Of a stretch of 38,892 nucleotides of DNA, positions 15,432-23,719 are shown piece by piece. The position numbers and the translations under genes were made by a program. The notes beneath the pieces are model-generated. The model was not told where the DNA came from, did not search any database, and worked only from the letters and a program-made list of their open reading frames with translations. The DNA comes from Clostridia bacterium (GTDB lineage Bacteria > Bacillota > Clostridia > Oscillospirales > Acutalibacteraceae). The stretch spans positions 1-38,892 of the forward strand of contig JAFSGP010000014.1 in NCBI GenBank assembly GCA_017440755.1. The letters are read 5' to 3'. Position 1 is the first letter of the stretch. Each line of letters starts with the position of its first letter.

Positions 15432-16199
15432 ATGTACAACAAGGTGGAAATCTGCGGGGTCAACACCGCCACGCTGAAGGTGCTCTCCGAGGCGGAGAAA
15501 ATCAAGCTGTTGCAGCGAATGCATGAGGGAGATAAACAGGCACGGGACGAGCTGGTACAGGGCAATCTGCGGTTGGTGCTCAGCGTGGTACAGCGGTTCA
15601 CCCAGCGAGGGGAAAACCCCGACGACCTCTTTCAGGTAGGGTGCATCGGACTTATCAAATCCATCGACAATTTTGACCTATCCCAGAACGTGCGGTTTTC
15701 CACCTATGCCGTTCCGATGATTATCGGCGAAATTCGCCGCTATCTGCGGGATAACAACGCCATTCGCATCAGCCGCTCCATGCGGGACATCGCCTATCGG
15801 GCGATGCAAGCCAAGGAGCAGCTGTTAGCTGAAAACCATCGAGAACCCACCATCGAAGAGATTGCCAAACGGCTGGAATTGCCTCGCGAGGAGGTGGTGG
15901 TGGCGCTGGAGGCTATCGTAGACCCCGTCTCCCTGTATGAGCCGGTGTACAACGACGGGGGCGACACCATCTATATTATGGACCAAGTGGGTGACCGCAA
16001 CGACGACCGCACCTGGCTGGAAGAGATTGCCCTCAAGGACGCCATCGCCGCCCTCAGCGAGCGGGAGAAAAAGATACTCAGCCTCCGCTTTTTTAAGGGC
16101 ATGACCCAGGTGGAGGTGTCGGGAGAAATCGGCATATCCCAAGCCCAGGTCAGCCGCCTGGAAAAAGGGGCGCTGGACAAAATCAAAAAAGAGTTGTGA
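15432..16199 (+). CDS. sigG: Sporulation sigma factor SigG
   Basis: 255 residues. It starts with the diagnostic YNKVEICGVNT, followed by region 2 (NLRLVLSVVQRF through FSTYAVPMIIGEIRRYLRD, about 45-105), region 3 (IEEIAKRLELPREEV) and region 4 with a helix-turn-helix (VSGEIGISQAQVSRLEKGAL). SigG runs late gene expression in the forespore after engulfment. ATG at 15432 has AAAGGA twelve bases upstream. Unlike in many spore formers, spoIIGA and sigE are not directly upstream in this window. Confidence 0.96.
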   Translation: MYNKVEICGVNTATLKVLSEAEKIKLLQRMHEGDKQARDELVQGNLRLVLSVVQRFTQRGENPDDLFQVGCIGLIKSIDNFDLSQNVRFSTYAVPMIIGEIRRYLRDNNAIRISRSMRDIAYRAMQAKEQLLAENHREPTIEEIAKRLELPREEVVVALEAIVDPVSLYEPVYNDGGDTIYIMDQVGDRNDDRTWLEEIALKDAIAALSEREKKILSLRFFKGMTQVEVSGEIGISQAQVSRLEKGALDKIKKEL

Positions 16200-16212
16200 C
16201 CACAAAAAAGTC

Positions 16213-16241
16213 TTGACATCCGCCGTCGGGCAAAGTATGAT
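16213..16241 (+). promoter_or_regulatory. Promoter of the clan GH-A glycosidase
   Basis: TTGACA (16213-16218) and TATGAT (16236-16241) with a 17-bp spacer, 14 bases after the sigG stop. The glycosidase therefore has a vegetative-type promoter independent of sigG. Confidence 0.85.
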
Positions 16242-16271
16242 GAAGCCAAACACGGCACGGAGGTGCGGACT

Positions 16272-18179
16272 ATGAAAGACACGCTGTACGCAAAGGAACC
16301 CTATCTCATCGGGTGCAACTACTGGGCATCCCACGCAGGCGTCTATATGTGGCGGCAGTGGGACGAAGCGGTGGTGGAAGCGGATTTCCGTCAGCTGGCG
16401 GAGAACGGTCTGACCACCGTGCGGGTATTCCCCCTGTGGGACGACTTTCAGCCGGTGGCGTGGTTGCATTCCGGTCCGCTGAGCCAATATGAACTCGCCC
16501 ACGGGGACAAGGGGCTGGACGACCCCTTAGACGGGGACGGAATGCTGGATCCGGTGATGCTGGAGCGCTTTGGCCGGATGCTGGACCTGGCGGAAAAATA
16601 CGGGCTGCAGCTCATTGTGGGACTGCTCACCGGCTGGATGAGCGGACGGCAGTTCTTCCCCGCCCCACTGGAGGGCAAAAACCTGCTCAGCGACCCATCG
16701 GCACTGTTTTTTGAATTGAAATTCATCGAGGGTTTCGTTGGCCGGTTTAAACACCACCCCGCCATTGTGGCATGGAACCCCGGCAACGAGTGCAACACCA
16801 TGGGACGGGTGGACCGGGAGCAGGCGTGGCTGTGGCTGCGCACTGTCACCGATGCCATCCGCGTACAGGATCCCACCCGCCCGGTGGTGGCGGGGATGCA
16901 CGGTCTTGGGATTGAGGGCACCTGGCGCATCACCGACGTGGCGGATAGCTGTGACTATCTCACCACCCATCCCTACAACCCCTTCGTCCCCTACTGCGAT
17001 CTGGATAAGCTTGGCTCTATGCGCTCGGTGCTGCATAGTGTCGCCGAGTCCCTCTTCTATGCCGATATTGGGGGTAAGCCCTGCTTTGTGGAAGAGATAG
17101 GCTCCCTCTCCCCTATGTTCGGAGATGAAAAAACGGTGTGTGGTGCGTTGCAGGCACAGCTGTACTCCACCTGGGCACACGGGGTGAACGGGCTGCTGTG
17201 GTGGTGTGCCTATGACCAGGATGCGCTGGATTTTGCTCCCTACGACTGGTGTGCCATCGAGCGGGAGCTGGGGCTGTTTCGAGCGGATCGCACCCCCAAG
17301 GGGCGGGCGCAGGTGATGGCGGACTTCCGCCGATTTGCGGAGGAGGTGGGCGAACTGCCCGCCCACACCACCGACGGCGTTTGCATCCTCACCGAGGGCG
17401 CCGACCCGAACAAGGCGGAACACTGGCAGGCGGCTTTCGGCAGCTTCCTGCTGGCGAAGCAAGCGGGCATCGATCTTACCTACGTTGCTGCCGGGCAGCC
17501 TCTGCCGGAGAAAGACCTGTATATCCTCCCCTCGATCAAGGGGTATAACGTGATGAAAAAGCGCCACTTTGACCGGCTGCTCCGGCGGGTGCAGGAGGGC
17601 GCCACCCTGCTTATCACCTGCGAGGACGGCTGTCTGCCCCATTTTGAAACCCTGTGCGGGCTCCGCTCCAAGGGAATGCAGGCGGACAGGGGCGGACGGC
17701 AGATGCACCTGGGCGACACCTCCCTGCCGATCATCACCGACAAGTATATGACCCTGGAGCCCACCACCGCCACCGTGCTGGCGGCGGATGGGGACGGTAA
17801 CCCGGTGTTCACGGTGAACACCTATGGAAAGGGCAAGGTGTACTTTCTGGATATGCCGCTGGAGCTGGCACGTTGTGCCACCCCCACCGCCTTTGAGCCG
17901 GGCTGCGACGACTATGCCGCCATCTACCGCACGGCGGCGGCACAGGTGCGGAAAAATCGGGTAGTCAAGACCTGTCTGCATTTGGGGCTGACCGAGCATC
18001 CCCTGTCGGATACCCGACGGCTGGTGGTCGCCGTCAACTACACCGGCGAGGCGATTACCGACACCCTCACGCCCCCCACGGGCTGGCAGTTCACCAAAGC
18101 CATCCAGGGCGCCCTGCCCACCGATAGATGGAGCATCGAACCCCACGGTTGTCAGGTTTGGGAAATGTGTAAAGTATAA
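16272..18179 (+). CDS. Cytosolic clan GH-A glycoside hydrolase (GH5-like, possibly beta-mannosidase/mannanase)
   Basis: 635 residues without a signal peptide. The N-terminal TIM barrel (about 8-340) has the clan GH-A catalytic pair: acid/base E173 in WNPGNECNT and nucleophile E275 in CFVEEIGS. A substrate-site HPYNPF lies at 233-238 and an aromatic cluster LLWWCAYDQ follows. The rest (about 350-635) looks like an alpha/beta domain plus a small beta domain, a beta-galactosidase-like layout. Substrate is uncertain: mannosides and galactosides are both possible. ATG at 16272 follows GGAGG (16258-16263) by 8 bases; an upstream GTG overlaps that site. Single-gene unit, convergent with the GH110-like gene. 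Confidence 0.85.
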   Translation: MKDTLYAKEPYLIGCNYWASHAGVYMWRQWDEAVVEADFRQLAENGLTTVRVFPLWDDFQPVAWLHSGPLSQYELAHGDKGLDDPLDGDGMLDPVMLERFGRMLDLAEKYGLQLIVGLLTGWMSGRQFFPAPLEGKNLLSDPSALFFELKFIEGFVGRFKHHPAIVAWNPGNECNTMGRVDREQAWLWLRTVTDAIRVQDPTRPVVAGMHGLGIEGTWRITDVADSCDYLTTHPYNPFVPYCDLDKLGSMRSVLHSVAESLFYADIGGKPCFVEEIGSLSPMFGDEKTVCGALQAQLYSTWAHGVNGLLWWCAYDQDALDFAPYDWCAIERELGLFRADRTPKGRAQVMADFRRFAEEVGELPAHTTDGVCILTEGADPNKAEHWQAAFGSFLLAKQAGIDLTYVAAGQPLPEKDLYILPSIKGYNVMKKRHFDRLLRRVQEGATLLITCEDGCLPHFETLCGLRSKGMQADRGGRQMHLGDTSLPIITDKYMTLEPTTATVLAADGDGNPVFTVNTYGKGKVYFLDMPLELARCATPTAFEPGCDDYAAIYRTAAAQVRKNRVVKTCLHLGLTEHPLSDTRRLVVAVNYTGEAITDTLTPPTGWQFTKAIQGALPTDRWSIEPHGCQVWEMCKV

Positions 18180-18194
18180 TACCTGTACATATGC

Positions 18195-18230
18195 AAAAGC
18201 CCTCGCAGAATACTCTGCGAGGGCTTTTTT
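18195..18230. terminator. Bidirectional terminator between two glycosidase genes
   Basis: A 15-bp perfect stem (18195-18209 with 18214-18228), four-base loop, T-run to the right and A-run to the left. Confidence 0.92.
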
Positions 18231-18239
18231 TATGCTATT

Positions 18240-19718
18240 TTACTCGGTTCCTTTTAACGCATTCCCGTTTTCATCGGTGCAATAGTCGATGCGGGTGCGG
18301 TAGGGGTTCTCAAAGCGGTTGTCCGCAAAGGTCAGCCCCTCGGTACCCTTTGCCCACAGTGCCAGCGCATCGGGGCGGCACACAAAGTGGTTATCCACAA
18401 TGCGGACATTACGATGGACGTAGGCGTCCGCCTTATTCTGGGGCAGGATACGGATAATCGGCTCCCCACACTCTAAGAAGGTGTTGTGGGTAATCATCAC
18501 GTCGGACACAGCGCTTGATTCCCACCAGCCGTTGGCATCGTCAGAAATCTCGATGGCCTGGGAGTTGGTCTTGTAGAACATATTCTCCTCAATGACCGCC
18601 TTGCCGTTGGTGGTGAGCAGGATACCGCGGGTGGGAATATGCTCAAACCAGTTACCGCGAATCACTACGTCGGGATTGCGGGAGAAGTTCTCAATCGCGT
18701 CGCCGACGGCATAGCCCTCCGCATTCTCTACGGTGACCTTCAGTTCATACTCCGACAGAGTCTCCACCGCGGTAATGGTGGTGTGGGCGGAGCGCAGCAG
18801 GGTTTCCCGATTGATAGCACACACCGTCTCCCCCACCTCGAAGCCGCCGATGCCGAAGGTCTGCCCGTGCATAAACCGCAGGGTCAGGTCATTGTCCTGC
18901 TTGTCGGTAATCAGCAGATGGGTGCCGTGGACGTTGATGGCATCGTCGTGGGCACCGGAGAAAAAGCTGTTCTGAATGGTGACCAAGCCCTTACAGCCGG
19001 ACACCTGTACGAAATCCGCAAAGGCGCTGGTGGTGCGTCCATTGTCGGGACGACACACCACGTTATCCAGCGTCAGCGTATCGCTGTTCTGCGCCACGAT
19101 GCACAGACCGTGGGCGTAGCCGATGCGCACGTTTTCCAGCGTGATATTTTTGCAGTTCGCAATAAGCACGCCCACCTCGGTGCGGTAGCTGTCCCGCATC
19201 TGGAAGGTCATACCTACCTCAACACCCGTCAGCGCCTTGGCGGCACGCAGGATACCGGGCTGCACCTCGCTCCACACCGCGCCGTAGCACAGGGGGCACA
19301 GGTCGCTCCCTACACGCCAGGTCTTGTCCCGATAGCAAATCTGGGCAATGCCCTCGGAGAAAGCAAAGTTCTCCCCTTTCCAACCCAAATTGCCGTCCTT
19401 CAGCACGTACTCGCACTGGGGGTGCACACGAAAGTCCACGTGGTCCTCCCCCACGGCGATCACCGTCATTTCGGTGACGGTGGGGTGGGCAAAGGTGAAA
19501 GATACGTTGCGAATCGTCACGTTCTCGCAGTTCATCAAAGCGAAGGGAGTGATATTCCCCTCAAAAACGATATGCTCGCCCTTATAGTCCAGCACCACGT
19601 CCTTTTTCTCCTGCAGAAGAATGCCGAAATGCTTGATGCAATCGGGATTTTCCTCCACGGTGGTGGTGTTGGAGATGTGATAATACATCGGGGTGGCATC
19701 GGTATACGGAAAACACAT
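18240..19718 (-). CDS. Right-handed beta-helix glycosidase, GH110 (alpha-1,3-galactosidase)-like
   Basis: 492 residues built of beta-helix repeats (series such as VTIRNVSF, ITLENVRI, VTIQNSFF, VVIRGNWF, AVIEENMF). HDDAINVHG at residues 257-265 and the stretch leading to IPTRGILLTTNGKAVIEENM resemble the GH110 alpha-1,3-galactosidases that release terminal galactose, as in blood-group B or linear alpha-Gal structures. GH110 enzymes are usually about 600 residues with a signal peptide; this one is shorter and has none, so it would act inside the cell on imported oligosaccharides. ATG at 19718 follows AAGGAGG by eight bases; an earlier ATG overlaps the site. The family call is from memory of motifs. 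Confidence 0.7.
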   Translation of the reverse strand: MCFPYTDATPMYYHISNTTTVEENPDCIKHFGILLQEKKDVVLDYKGEHIVFEGNITPFALMNCENVTIRNVSFTFAHPTVTEMTVIAVGEDHVDFRVHPQCEYVLKDGNLGWKGENFAFSEGIAQICYRDKTWRVGSDLCPLCYGAVWSEVQPGILRAAKALTGVEVGMTFQMRDSYRTEVGVLIANCKNITLENVRIGYAHGLCIVAQNSDTLTLDNVVCRPDNGRTTSAFADFVQVSGCKGLVTIQNSFFSGAHDDAINVHGTHLLITDKQDNDLTLRFMHGQTFGIGGFEVGETVCAINRETLLRSAHTTITAVETLSEYELKVTVENAEGYAVGDAIENFSRNPDVVIRGNWFEHIPTRGILLTTNGKAVIEENMFYKTNSQAIEISDDANGWWESSAVSDVMITHNTFLECGEPIIRILPQNKADAYVHRNVRIVDNHFVCRPDALALWAKGTEGLTFADNRFENPYRTRIDYCTDENGNALKGTE

Positions 19719-19827
19719 AATTCTCTCCTCCTTATCCATAATCACAAGGGCATTTTACCATACCCTGCCACTATAGTCAAAGGAAATATGGGAAAAGGCG
19801 GAGAAAATTGCGGTTTGCCGTTCTGAC

Positions 19828-19932
19828 GGGAGGGGCAAGCCCCTCCCCTACGATTTGTGGTAAAGGGGACGGGAGACCCGTCCCCTATGTTGGTTGTTGA
19901 GGGTAGTGCGTAGGGGCGGGGTCTCCCCGCCC
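19828..19932. repeat. Cluster of three GC-rich palindromes
   Basis: Three perfect short palindromes lie in 105 bases: 19828-19847 (9-bp arms, AA loop), 19864-19886 (10-bp arms, AGA loop) and 19914-19932 (8-bp arms, TCT loop). They share a GGGG...CCCC pattern with TACG or GTAGGGG beside them, as in REP-type intergenic elements. The last one is followed on its spoIIID side by a pyrimidine-rich tail. Confidence 0.7.
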
Positions 19933-19937
19933 GCTTT

Positions 19938-20186
19938 TTATCCACCTTTGTATTTCCGTTTGGTGGCCTGCCCACCGCGGATATGCCGCTGGGCCTTGTT
20001 CACCTCCAGCACGTGGCGCACCTGCCCGTATAACTGGGGATTTACCGTCTGCAGCCGCTCTGCCACGTCCTTATGCACCGTACTTTTGCTGATGTGGAAC
20101 CGCTTGGCGGCGGCGCGCACCGTGGCGTTATTATGTAGGATATACTCCCCCAATTCAATCGCTCGTTCTTCTACGACACCTTTCAT
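19938..20186 (-). CDS. spoIIID: Sporulation transcription factor SpoIIID
   Basis: 82 residues, the normal size. VEERAIELGEYILHNNATVRAA leads into the helix-turn-helix AAAKRFHISKSTVHKDVAERL, and the C-terminus is basic (RHIRGGQATKRKYKGG). SpoIIID is the mother-cell DNA-binding regulator acting between SigE and SigK. The start ATG at 20186 follows GGGGTGATAAT. It stands alone, with the palindrome cluster downstream of its stop. Confidence 0.96.
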   Translation of the reverse strand: MKGVVEERAIELGEYILHNNATVRAAAKRFHISKSTVHKDVAERLQTVNPQLYGQVRHVLEVNKAQRHIRGGQATKRKYKGG

Positions 20187-20279
20187 ATTATCACCCCATA
20201 TTCCATGTTCTCTACACTATATGAGGCGGGTGAAGGAAATATGACGAGACAAAATCACCCTTTTTCGTGATGTGCCGCA

Positions 20280-20308
20280 TTGACTTTTGACATAACATTG
20301 TGTATAAT
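20280..20308 (+). promoter_or_regulatory. Promoter of the MgtC-like gene
   Basis: TTGACT (20280-20285) and TATAAT (20303-20308) are 17 bp apart, leaving a 55-base leader. Confidence 0.75.
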
Positions 20309-20368
20309 GCCATATCATACATAAAAGCACCACGGAGAGAGGGAGAGTGTGCGGAAAGGGAGAAAACT

Positions 20369-21037
20369 ATGGATATTCTGTTGGACTTTAACACCGTATC
20401 GACTGCGGTACGGCTGCTCTTGGCACTGCTTCTGGGTGGTCTTATCGGGCTGGAGCGAGGCATTCACGGACGGGCCGCGGGGCTCCGCACCCACGTTCTG
20501 GTATCTCTCGGCTCCTGTATGACCGCCCTCATCGGTCTGTACATTCATCAGGAGCTGGGCATCGGCGAGCAGGTGACTCGTATCGCCGCTCAGGTTATCT
20601 CCGGCATCGGCTTTCTCGGCGCCGGTACCATCTTGGTGAAGAATCAGTCGGTGATTACCGGTCTGACCACCGCCGCCGGCGTGTGGTGTACCGCCGCCAT
20701 CGGCATCGCGCTGGGCTATGGCTTCTACGTAGGGGCTATCCTGTGCAGCCTGGTGGTTATCGTCACCGCCACCGTCCTGACCCGACTGGAGCGCCGCCAA
20801 AAGGGAATTCGGCATTTCTATCTGGAGCTGAAGGACCCCAATCTGGTGACCAAAACCATTCGTCAGATTCAGGACCGCTTCCCTAACGTACAGGCGATTG
20901 AAATCGTTGCCCCCAAAAGCGGACTAGCAAACGTGGTGGGGCTTTCCCTCACAATGGCTATCAACTTCAAGATAGAGGAACCCTATCTGACCGTTTTGGA
21001 CGAGATGGACAACGTACTGTTCGCCACCGAAGATTAA
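20369..21037 (+). CDS. MgtC/SapB-family membrane protein
   Basis: 222 residues. Four to five membrane segments occupy the first 150 residues, with the family signatures GLIGLERGIHGRAAGLRTH and VISGIGFLGAGTILV; the rest is a soluble ACT-like tail (about 155-222). Relatives act in adaptation to low magnesium or acid, but the transport role is disputed and not shown here. The ATG at 20369 has AAGGGAG six bases upstream. An IS3-family element begins about 12 bases after its stop. Confidence 0.88.
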   Translation: MDILLDFNTVSTAVRLLLALLLGGLIGLERGIHGRAAGLRTHVLVSLGSCMTALIGLYIHQELGIGEQVTRIAAQVISGIGFLGAGTILVKNQSVITGLTTAAGVWCTAAIGIALGYGFYVGAILCSLVVIVTATVLTRLERRQKGIRHFYLELKDPNLVTKTIRQIQDRFPNVQAIEIVAPKSGLANVVGLSLTMAINFKIEEPYLTVLDEMDNVLFATED

Positions 21038-21105
21038 TTGACAAACCGAAAGGACCTTTGGCTTACGTGAACAAGTCCAGTAAAAACGGACAATGACAAA
21101 AAAGG

Positions 21106-21144
21106 ACCTCCTATGGTAGAATTAAAACAACTACCATAGGAGGT
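21106..21144 (+). promoter_or_regulatory. Hairpin hiding the transposase ribosome-binding site
   Basis: A 14-bp perfect inverted repeat (21106-21119 with 21131-21144) includes the AGGAGGT site of orfA in its right arm. RNA entering from outside would fold and block translation, a common IS safeguard against read-through; transcripts starting inside the hairpin would not. Confidence 0.8.
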
Positions 21145-21150
21145 GTTTTT

Positions 21151-21444
21151 ATGCCAAGACGAAAAGGAACACTCAATACGCCACAAAAAATAATTGATGA
21201 GATAGTTAGAAAGCATCGCGAAGGTGAATCGATTAAATCATTAGCAGAAAAGTATAACAAACCATTTAAGACCATAAAAAACATGTGTACTAGGGAAAAT
21301 AATAAATTGCGTAACCATAATGTTCCCAAGCAACGAGGAAGAAAGCCGGCAAAGACATTGCAAGAGTATAAATATGAAAACAAAAGATTGAAGATGGAAA
21401 ACGAACTATTGCGGGATTTTCTCTTGCTCACAGAAAGGAAGTGA
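21151..21444 (+). CDS. IS3-family transposase OrfA
   Basis: 97 residues, basic. The N-terminal half is a helix-turn-helix (IIDEIVRKHREGESIKSLAE then KYNKPFKTIKNM) and the C-terminal part is a leucine-zipper-like coil (EYKYENKRLKMENELLRDFL) as in IS3 OrfA proteins. It recognises the IS ends. It ends in a GTGA overlap with orfB, so orfB may be made by re-initiation or by a frameshift fusion. Confidence 0.92.
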   Translation: MPRRKGTLNTPQKIIDEIVRKHREGESIKSLAEKYNKPFKTIKNMCTRENNKLRNHNVPKQRGRKPAKTLQEYKYENKRLKMENELLRDFLLLTERK

Positions 21445-22397
21445 GGACAAGCGTAAAATATATGGTAATCTATCGTCACAAAGATAAATATTCAATCAGT
21501 GAAATGTGTAGATTTTTCAATGTATCAAGAAGCGGATACTACGGTTATGTATCACGACTGAATATACCCGCATGGGATTTACCGTTGGCTGAGAAGATAC
21601 GAGAATGCCAGGATAAATGCGGTAAAACTTACGGTTACCGTAGGGTTCATATATGGCTTGAAAGAAACGGCATTTATCGTAATCCGAAGACAATATTAAG
21701 AGTTATGCAAAAATATGGGCTATTATCGGTAATCAGAAGAAAGAAATATCGCAATTACGGGGAATATCTGCACAAATACCCAAATCTACTAAATAGAGAT
21801 TTCTCTGCCCAAAGACCAAACCAAAAATGGGTTACGGATATTTCGTACATACACACAAAACAAGGTGTTTTGTATTTGTCGATCATTAGAGATTTATACG
21901 ACAACAGTATCATTGCCTACAAAACCGGCACAGAGCAAAACATTAACCTAGTGTTAAGCACTATCCGAGCCGCTAAGATAAAAGAGAAGGTCACCGCAGA
22001 GCTGCAACTCCACAGTGACCAAGGCTTTCAATATACATCCACAGCATATTTTAAGCTAACTCAATCTTACGGCATAACGCCATCAATGTCAAGACGTGGT
22101 AATCCATACGACAACGCTTTAGCAGAAAATTTCTTTTCAATTCTAAAAACAGAATGTATATATCGCACCAAACTTCAGACCTATGAGGAGGCTCGCCTCC
22201 TCATAGGTGAGTATATCTATTTTTACAATCATCAAAGAATACAAACAAAAACAAAACTGACTCCCCTCGAAAAGAGAAGTCAGTATGTTGCTCAAAATCC
22301 AATTTCAACTACCGTAAAGGCCTTTTTTGTACTGTCCGCACAATTTGGGGCAGTTCATACGCCAAAGGTCCTTTTTCTTTGCAAATTTTCCCATTGA
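21441..22397 (+). CDS. IS3-family transposase OrfB (DDE integrase core)
   Basis: 318 residues. An HTH_21-type N-terminal region (SISEMCRFFNVSRSGYYGYV, GYRRVHIWLERNG) precedes the rve integrase core. The catalytic triad is D133 in WVTDISYIH, D193 in LHSDQGFQY and E229 in NALAENFFSILK, with 35 residues between the last two, as expected. The start is GTG at 21441 overlapping the orfA stop. The last eight codons lie outside the right inverted repeat, and the stop at 22395-22397 falls in the dinB -35 box. A perfect 30-bp palindrome lies inside the gene at 22179-22208. Confidence 0.92.
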   Translation: MRTSVKYMVIYRHKDKYSISEMCRFFNVSRSGYYGYVSRLNIPAWDLPLAEKIRECQDKCGKTYGYRRVHIWLERNGIYRNPKTILRVMQKYGLLSVIRRKKYRNYGEYLHKYPNLLNRDFSAQRPNQKWVTDISYIHTKQGVLYLSIIRDLYDNSIIAYKTGTEQNINLVLSTIRAAKIKEKVTAELQLHSDQGFQYTSTAYFKLTQSYGITPSMSRRGNPYDNALAENFFSILKTECIYRTKLQTYEEARLLIGEYIYFYNHQRIQTKTKLTPLEKRSQYVAQNPISTTVKAFFVLSAQFGAVHTPKVLFLCKFSH

Positions 22398-22441
22398 CAA
22401 GAAACCGAATCCGTGCTACACTATGTAACGAACAAATGTTC
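22394..22441 (+). promoter_or_regulatory. dinB promoter with LexA (SOS) operator
   Basis: TTGACA (22394-22399) and TACACT (22417-22422) have a 17-bp spacer. CGAACAAATGTTC (22429-22441) just downstream matches the Firmicutes LexA/DinR box CGAACRNRYGTTC, so LexA would block the polymerase until DNA damage. Confidence 0.88.
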
Positions 22442-22459
22442 TTGTCGTGAGGTGAGGGT

Positions 22460-23719
22460 GTGGACAGAAACATATTGCACGTGGACTGCAATAAATTTTA
22501 CGCGTCGGTGGAATGCTGTCTGCACCCCGAGCTGCGGGATAAACCGGTGGCGGTGGGCGGTAACGAAGCCTCCCGTCACGGCATTGTGCTGACCAAAAAT
22601 GAAATTGCAAACGGCTATGGTATCCAGACGGGCGAAACCCTGTGGTCCGCACGGCGAAAATGCCCCGACTTGGTGGTGGTGCCGCCCCATTTCCCCGTCT
22701 ACCACCGCTTTTCCCGCATGGTGCGGGAGATTCTGCTGTCCTATACCCCGCTGGTGGAGCCGTTCGGACTGGACGAGGCATGGTTGGACGTAACCGCCAA
22801 TCCGGAGGACAGCATCGCCCTTGCCCACACCATACGGCAACGCATCAAAGCGGAGTTGGGCATCACCGTCAGCGTGGGGGTCAGTTTTAACAAAACCTTT
22901 GCCAAGCTGGGCAGCGACTACAAAAAGCCGGACGCGGTGACGGTGTTTTCCCGAGAGAATTTTCGGCAAAAGGCGTGGCCGCTTCCCGCGGGAGACCTGC
23001 TGTACGTGGGGCGCGCCACCCAGCGGAAATTGGCGGAGCGATGCCTGTACACCATTGGGGATATTGCAAACGCTGACCCTGCTCTGCTACAGGCGCTGCT
23101 GGGCAAGTGGGGGGTGGCGCTCCACGCCATGGCGAACGGGCAGGACAACCACCCCGTTGTCCCCGTGGAAGAGGCTGCCGCCGTACAATCGGTAAGCAAC
23201 GGTATGACCACGCCGCGGGACCTTAGCGACAACCGCGACGTACAGCGGGTAATTATGGTGCTCGCAGAGAGTGTAGGACGGCGGTTGCGGGAACAGCATA
23301 TGATAGGTAAAACCGTGGAGGTACAGGTGCGGGATAATCAACTCGCCACCGCCAGCTACCGTACCACCCTGCCCCACTATATCCAGGCCACCGAGGACAT
23401 TGCCAAAACCGCCTACGCCTTGTTTCAGGAGCATTATCGCTGGCAGCACCCCCTGCGTAGTCTAACGGTGGGGGTCAGTTCTTTAGAGGAGGACTCCCTC
23501 CCCTGCCAGCTGGATATGGAGGACAGCGAAAAGCGGGAAAAGCGAGAAACACTGGACCGTGCGGTGGACGGACTGCGTCAGCGATTTGGCGACACCTGTA
23601 TCCGCCGCGCTATCCTGTTGGAGGACCCCGCCCTGACCGACACCAGCCTGTACGAAACCCACACCACACACCCCACGGGGTTCTCCGGTAAGTTGGAGGA
23701 TATCATTGATGAGTCATAA
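22460..23719 (+). CDS. dinB: Y-family DNA polymerase IV (DinB)
   Basis: 419 residues, full length. The palm metal ligands are D9 in HVDCNKFYAS and D105/E106 in FGLDEAWLD; the usual serine before the second motif is glycine here. A helix-hairpin-helix-like segment (LYTIGDIANADPALLQALLG) and a little-finger domain (about 240-350) follow. It copies past damaged bases with low fidelity. The GTG start at 22460 follows GAGGTGAGG. It is under an SOS box and directly downstream of the IS3 element. The last 11 bases overlap the next small gene. Confidence 0.94.
   Translation: MDRNILHVDCNKFYASVECCLHPELRDKPVAVGGNEASRHGIVLTKNEIANGYGIQTGETLWSARRKCPDLVVVPPHFPVYHRFSRMVREILLSYTPLVEPFGLDEAWLDVTANPEDSIALAHTIRQRIKAELGITVSVGVSFNKTFAKLGSDYKKPDAVTVFSRENFRQKAWPLPAGDLLYVGRATQRKLAERCLYTIGDIANADPALLQALLGKWGVALHAMANGQDNHPVVPVEEAAAVQSVSNGMTTPRDLSDNRDVQRVIMVLAESVGRRLREQHMIGKTVEVQVRDNQLATASYRTTLPHYIQATEDIAKTAYALFQEHYRWQHPLRSLTVGVSSLEEDSLPCQLDMEDSEKREKRETLDRAVDGLRQRFGDTCIRRAILLEDPALTDTSLYETHTTHPTGFSGKLEDIIDES

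Larger units (their letters stand above)
21049..22374 (+). mobile_element. IS3-family insertion sequence, apparently complete
   Basis: About 1.33 kb of AT-rich DNA with imperfect terminal inverted repeats: AAAGGACCTTTGGC begins the left end (21049-21062) and its complement ends the right (22361-22374). Similarity continues inward for about 70 bases, including CAAAAAAGG and GGTAG blocks. Two overlapping frames encode orfA and orfB with an intact DDE triad. The frame of orfB runs 23 bases past the right repeat, so the outer boundary is not certain. No exact 3-5 bp target duplication was seen next to the repeats. Confidence 0.88.

Noticed and set aside
15185..15601. 138-codon minus-strand frame before and into sigG
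   Set aside because: It overlaps the start of sigG in antisense and lacks a ribosome-binding site; treated as part of a structured non-coding block instead.
16527..18146. 539-codon minus-strand frame across the GH-A glycosidase
   Set aside because: Antisense shadow; the plus strand has the catalytic residues, promoter and ribosome-binding site.
19828..19932. Palindrome cluster as a CRISPR array
   Set aside because: The units are palindromes of different length with no constant repeat-spacer periodicity and no cas genes nearby.
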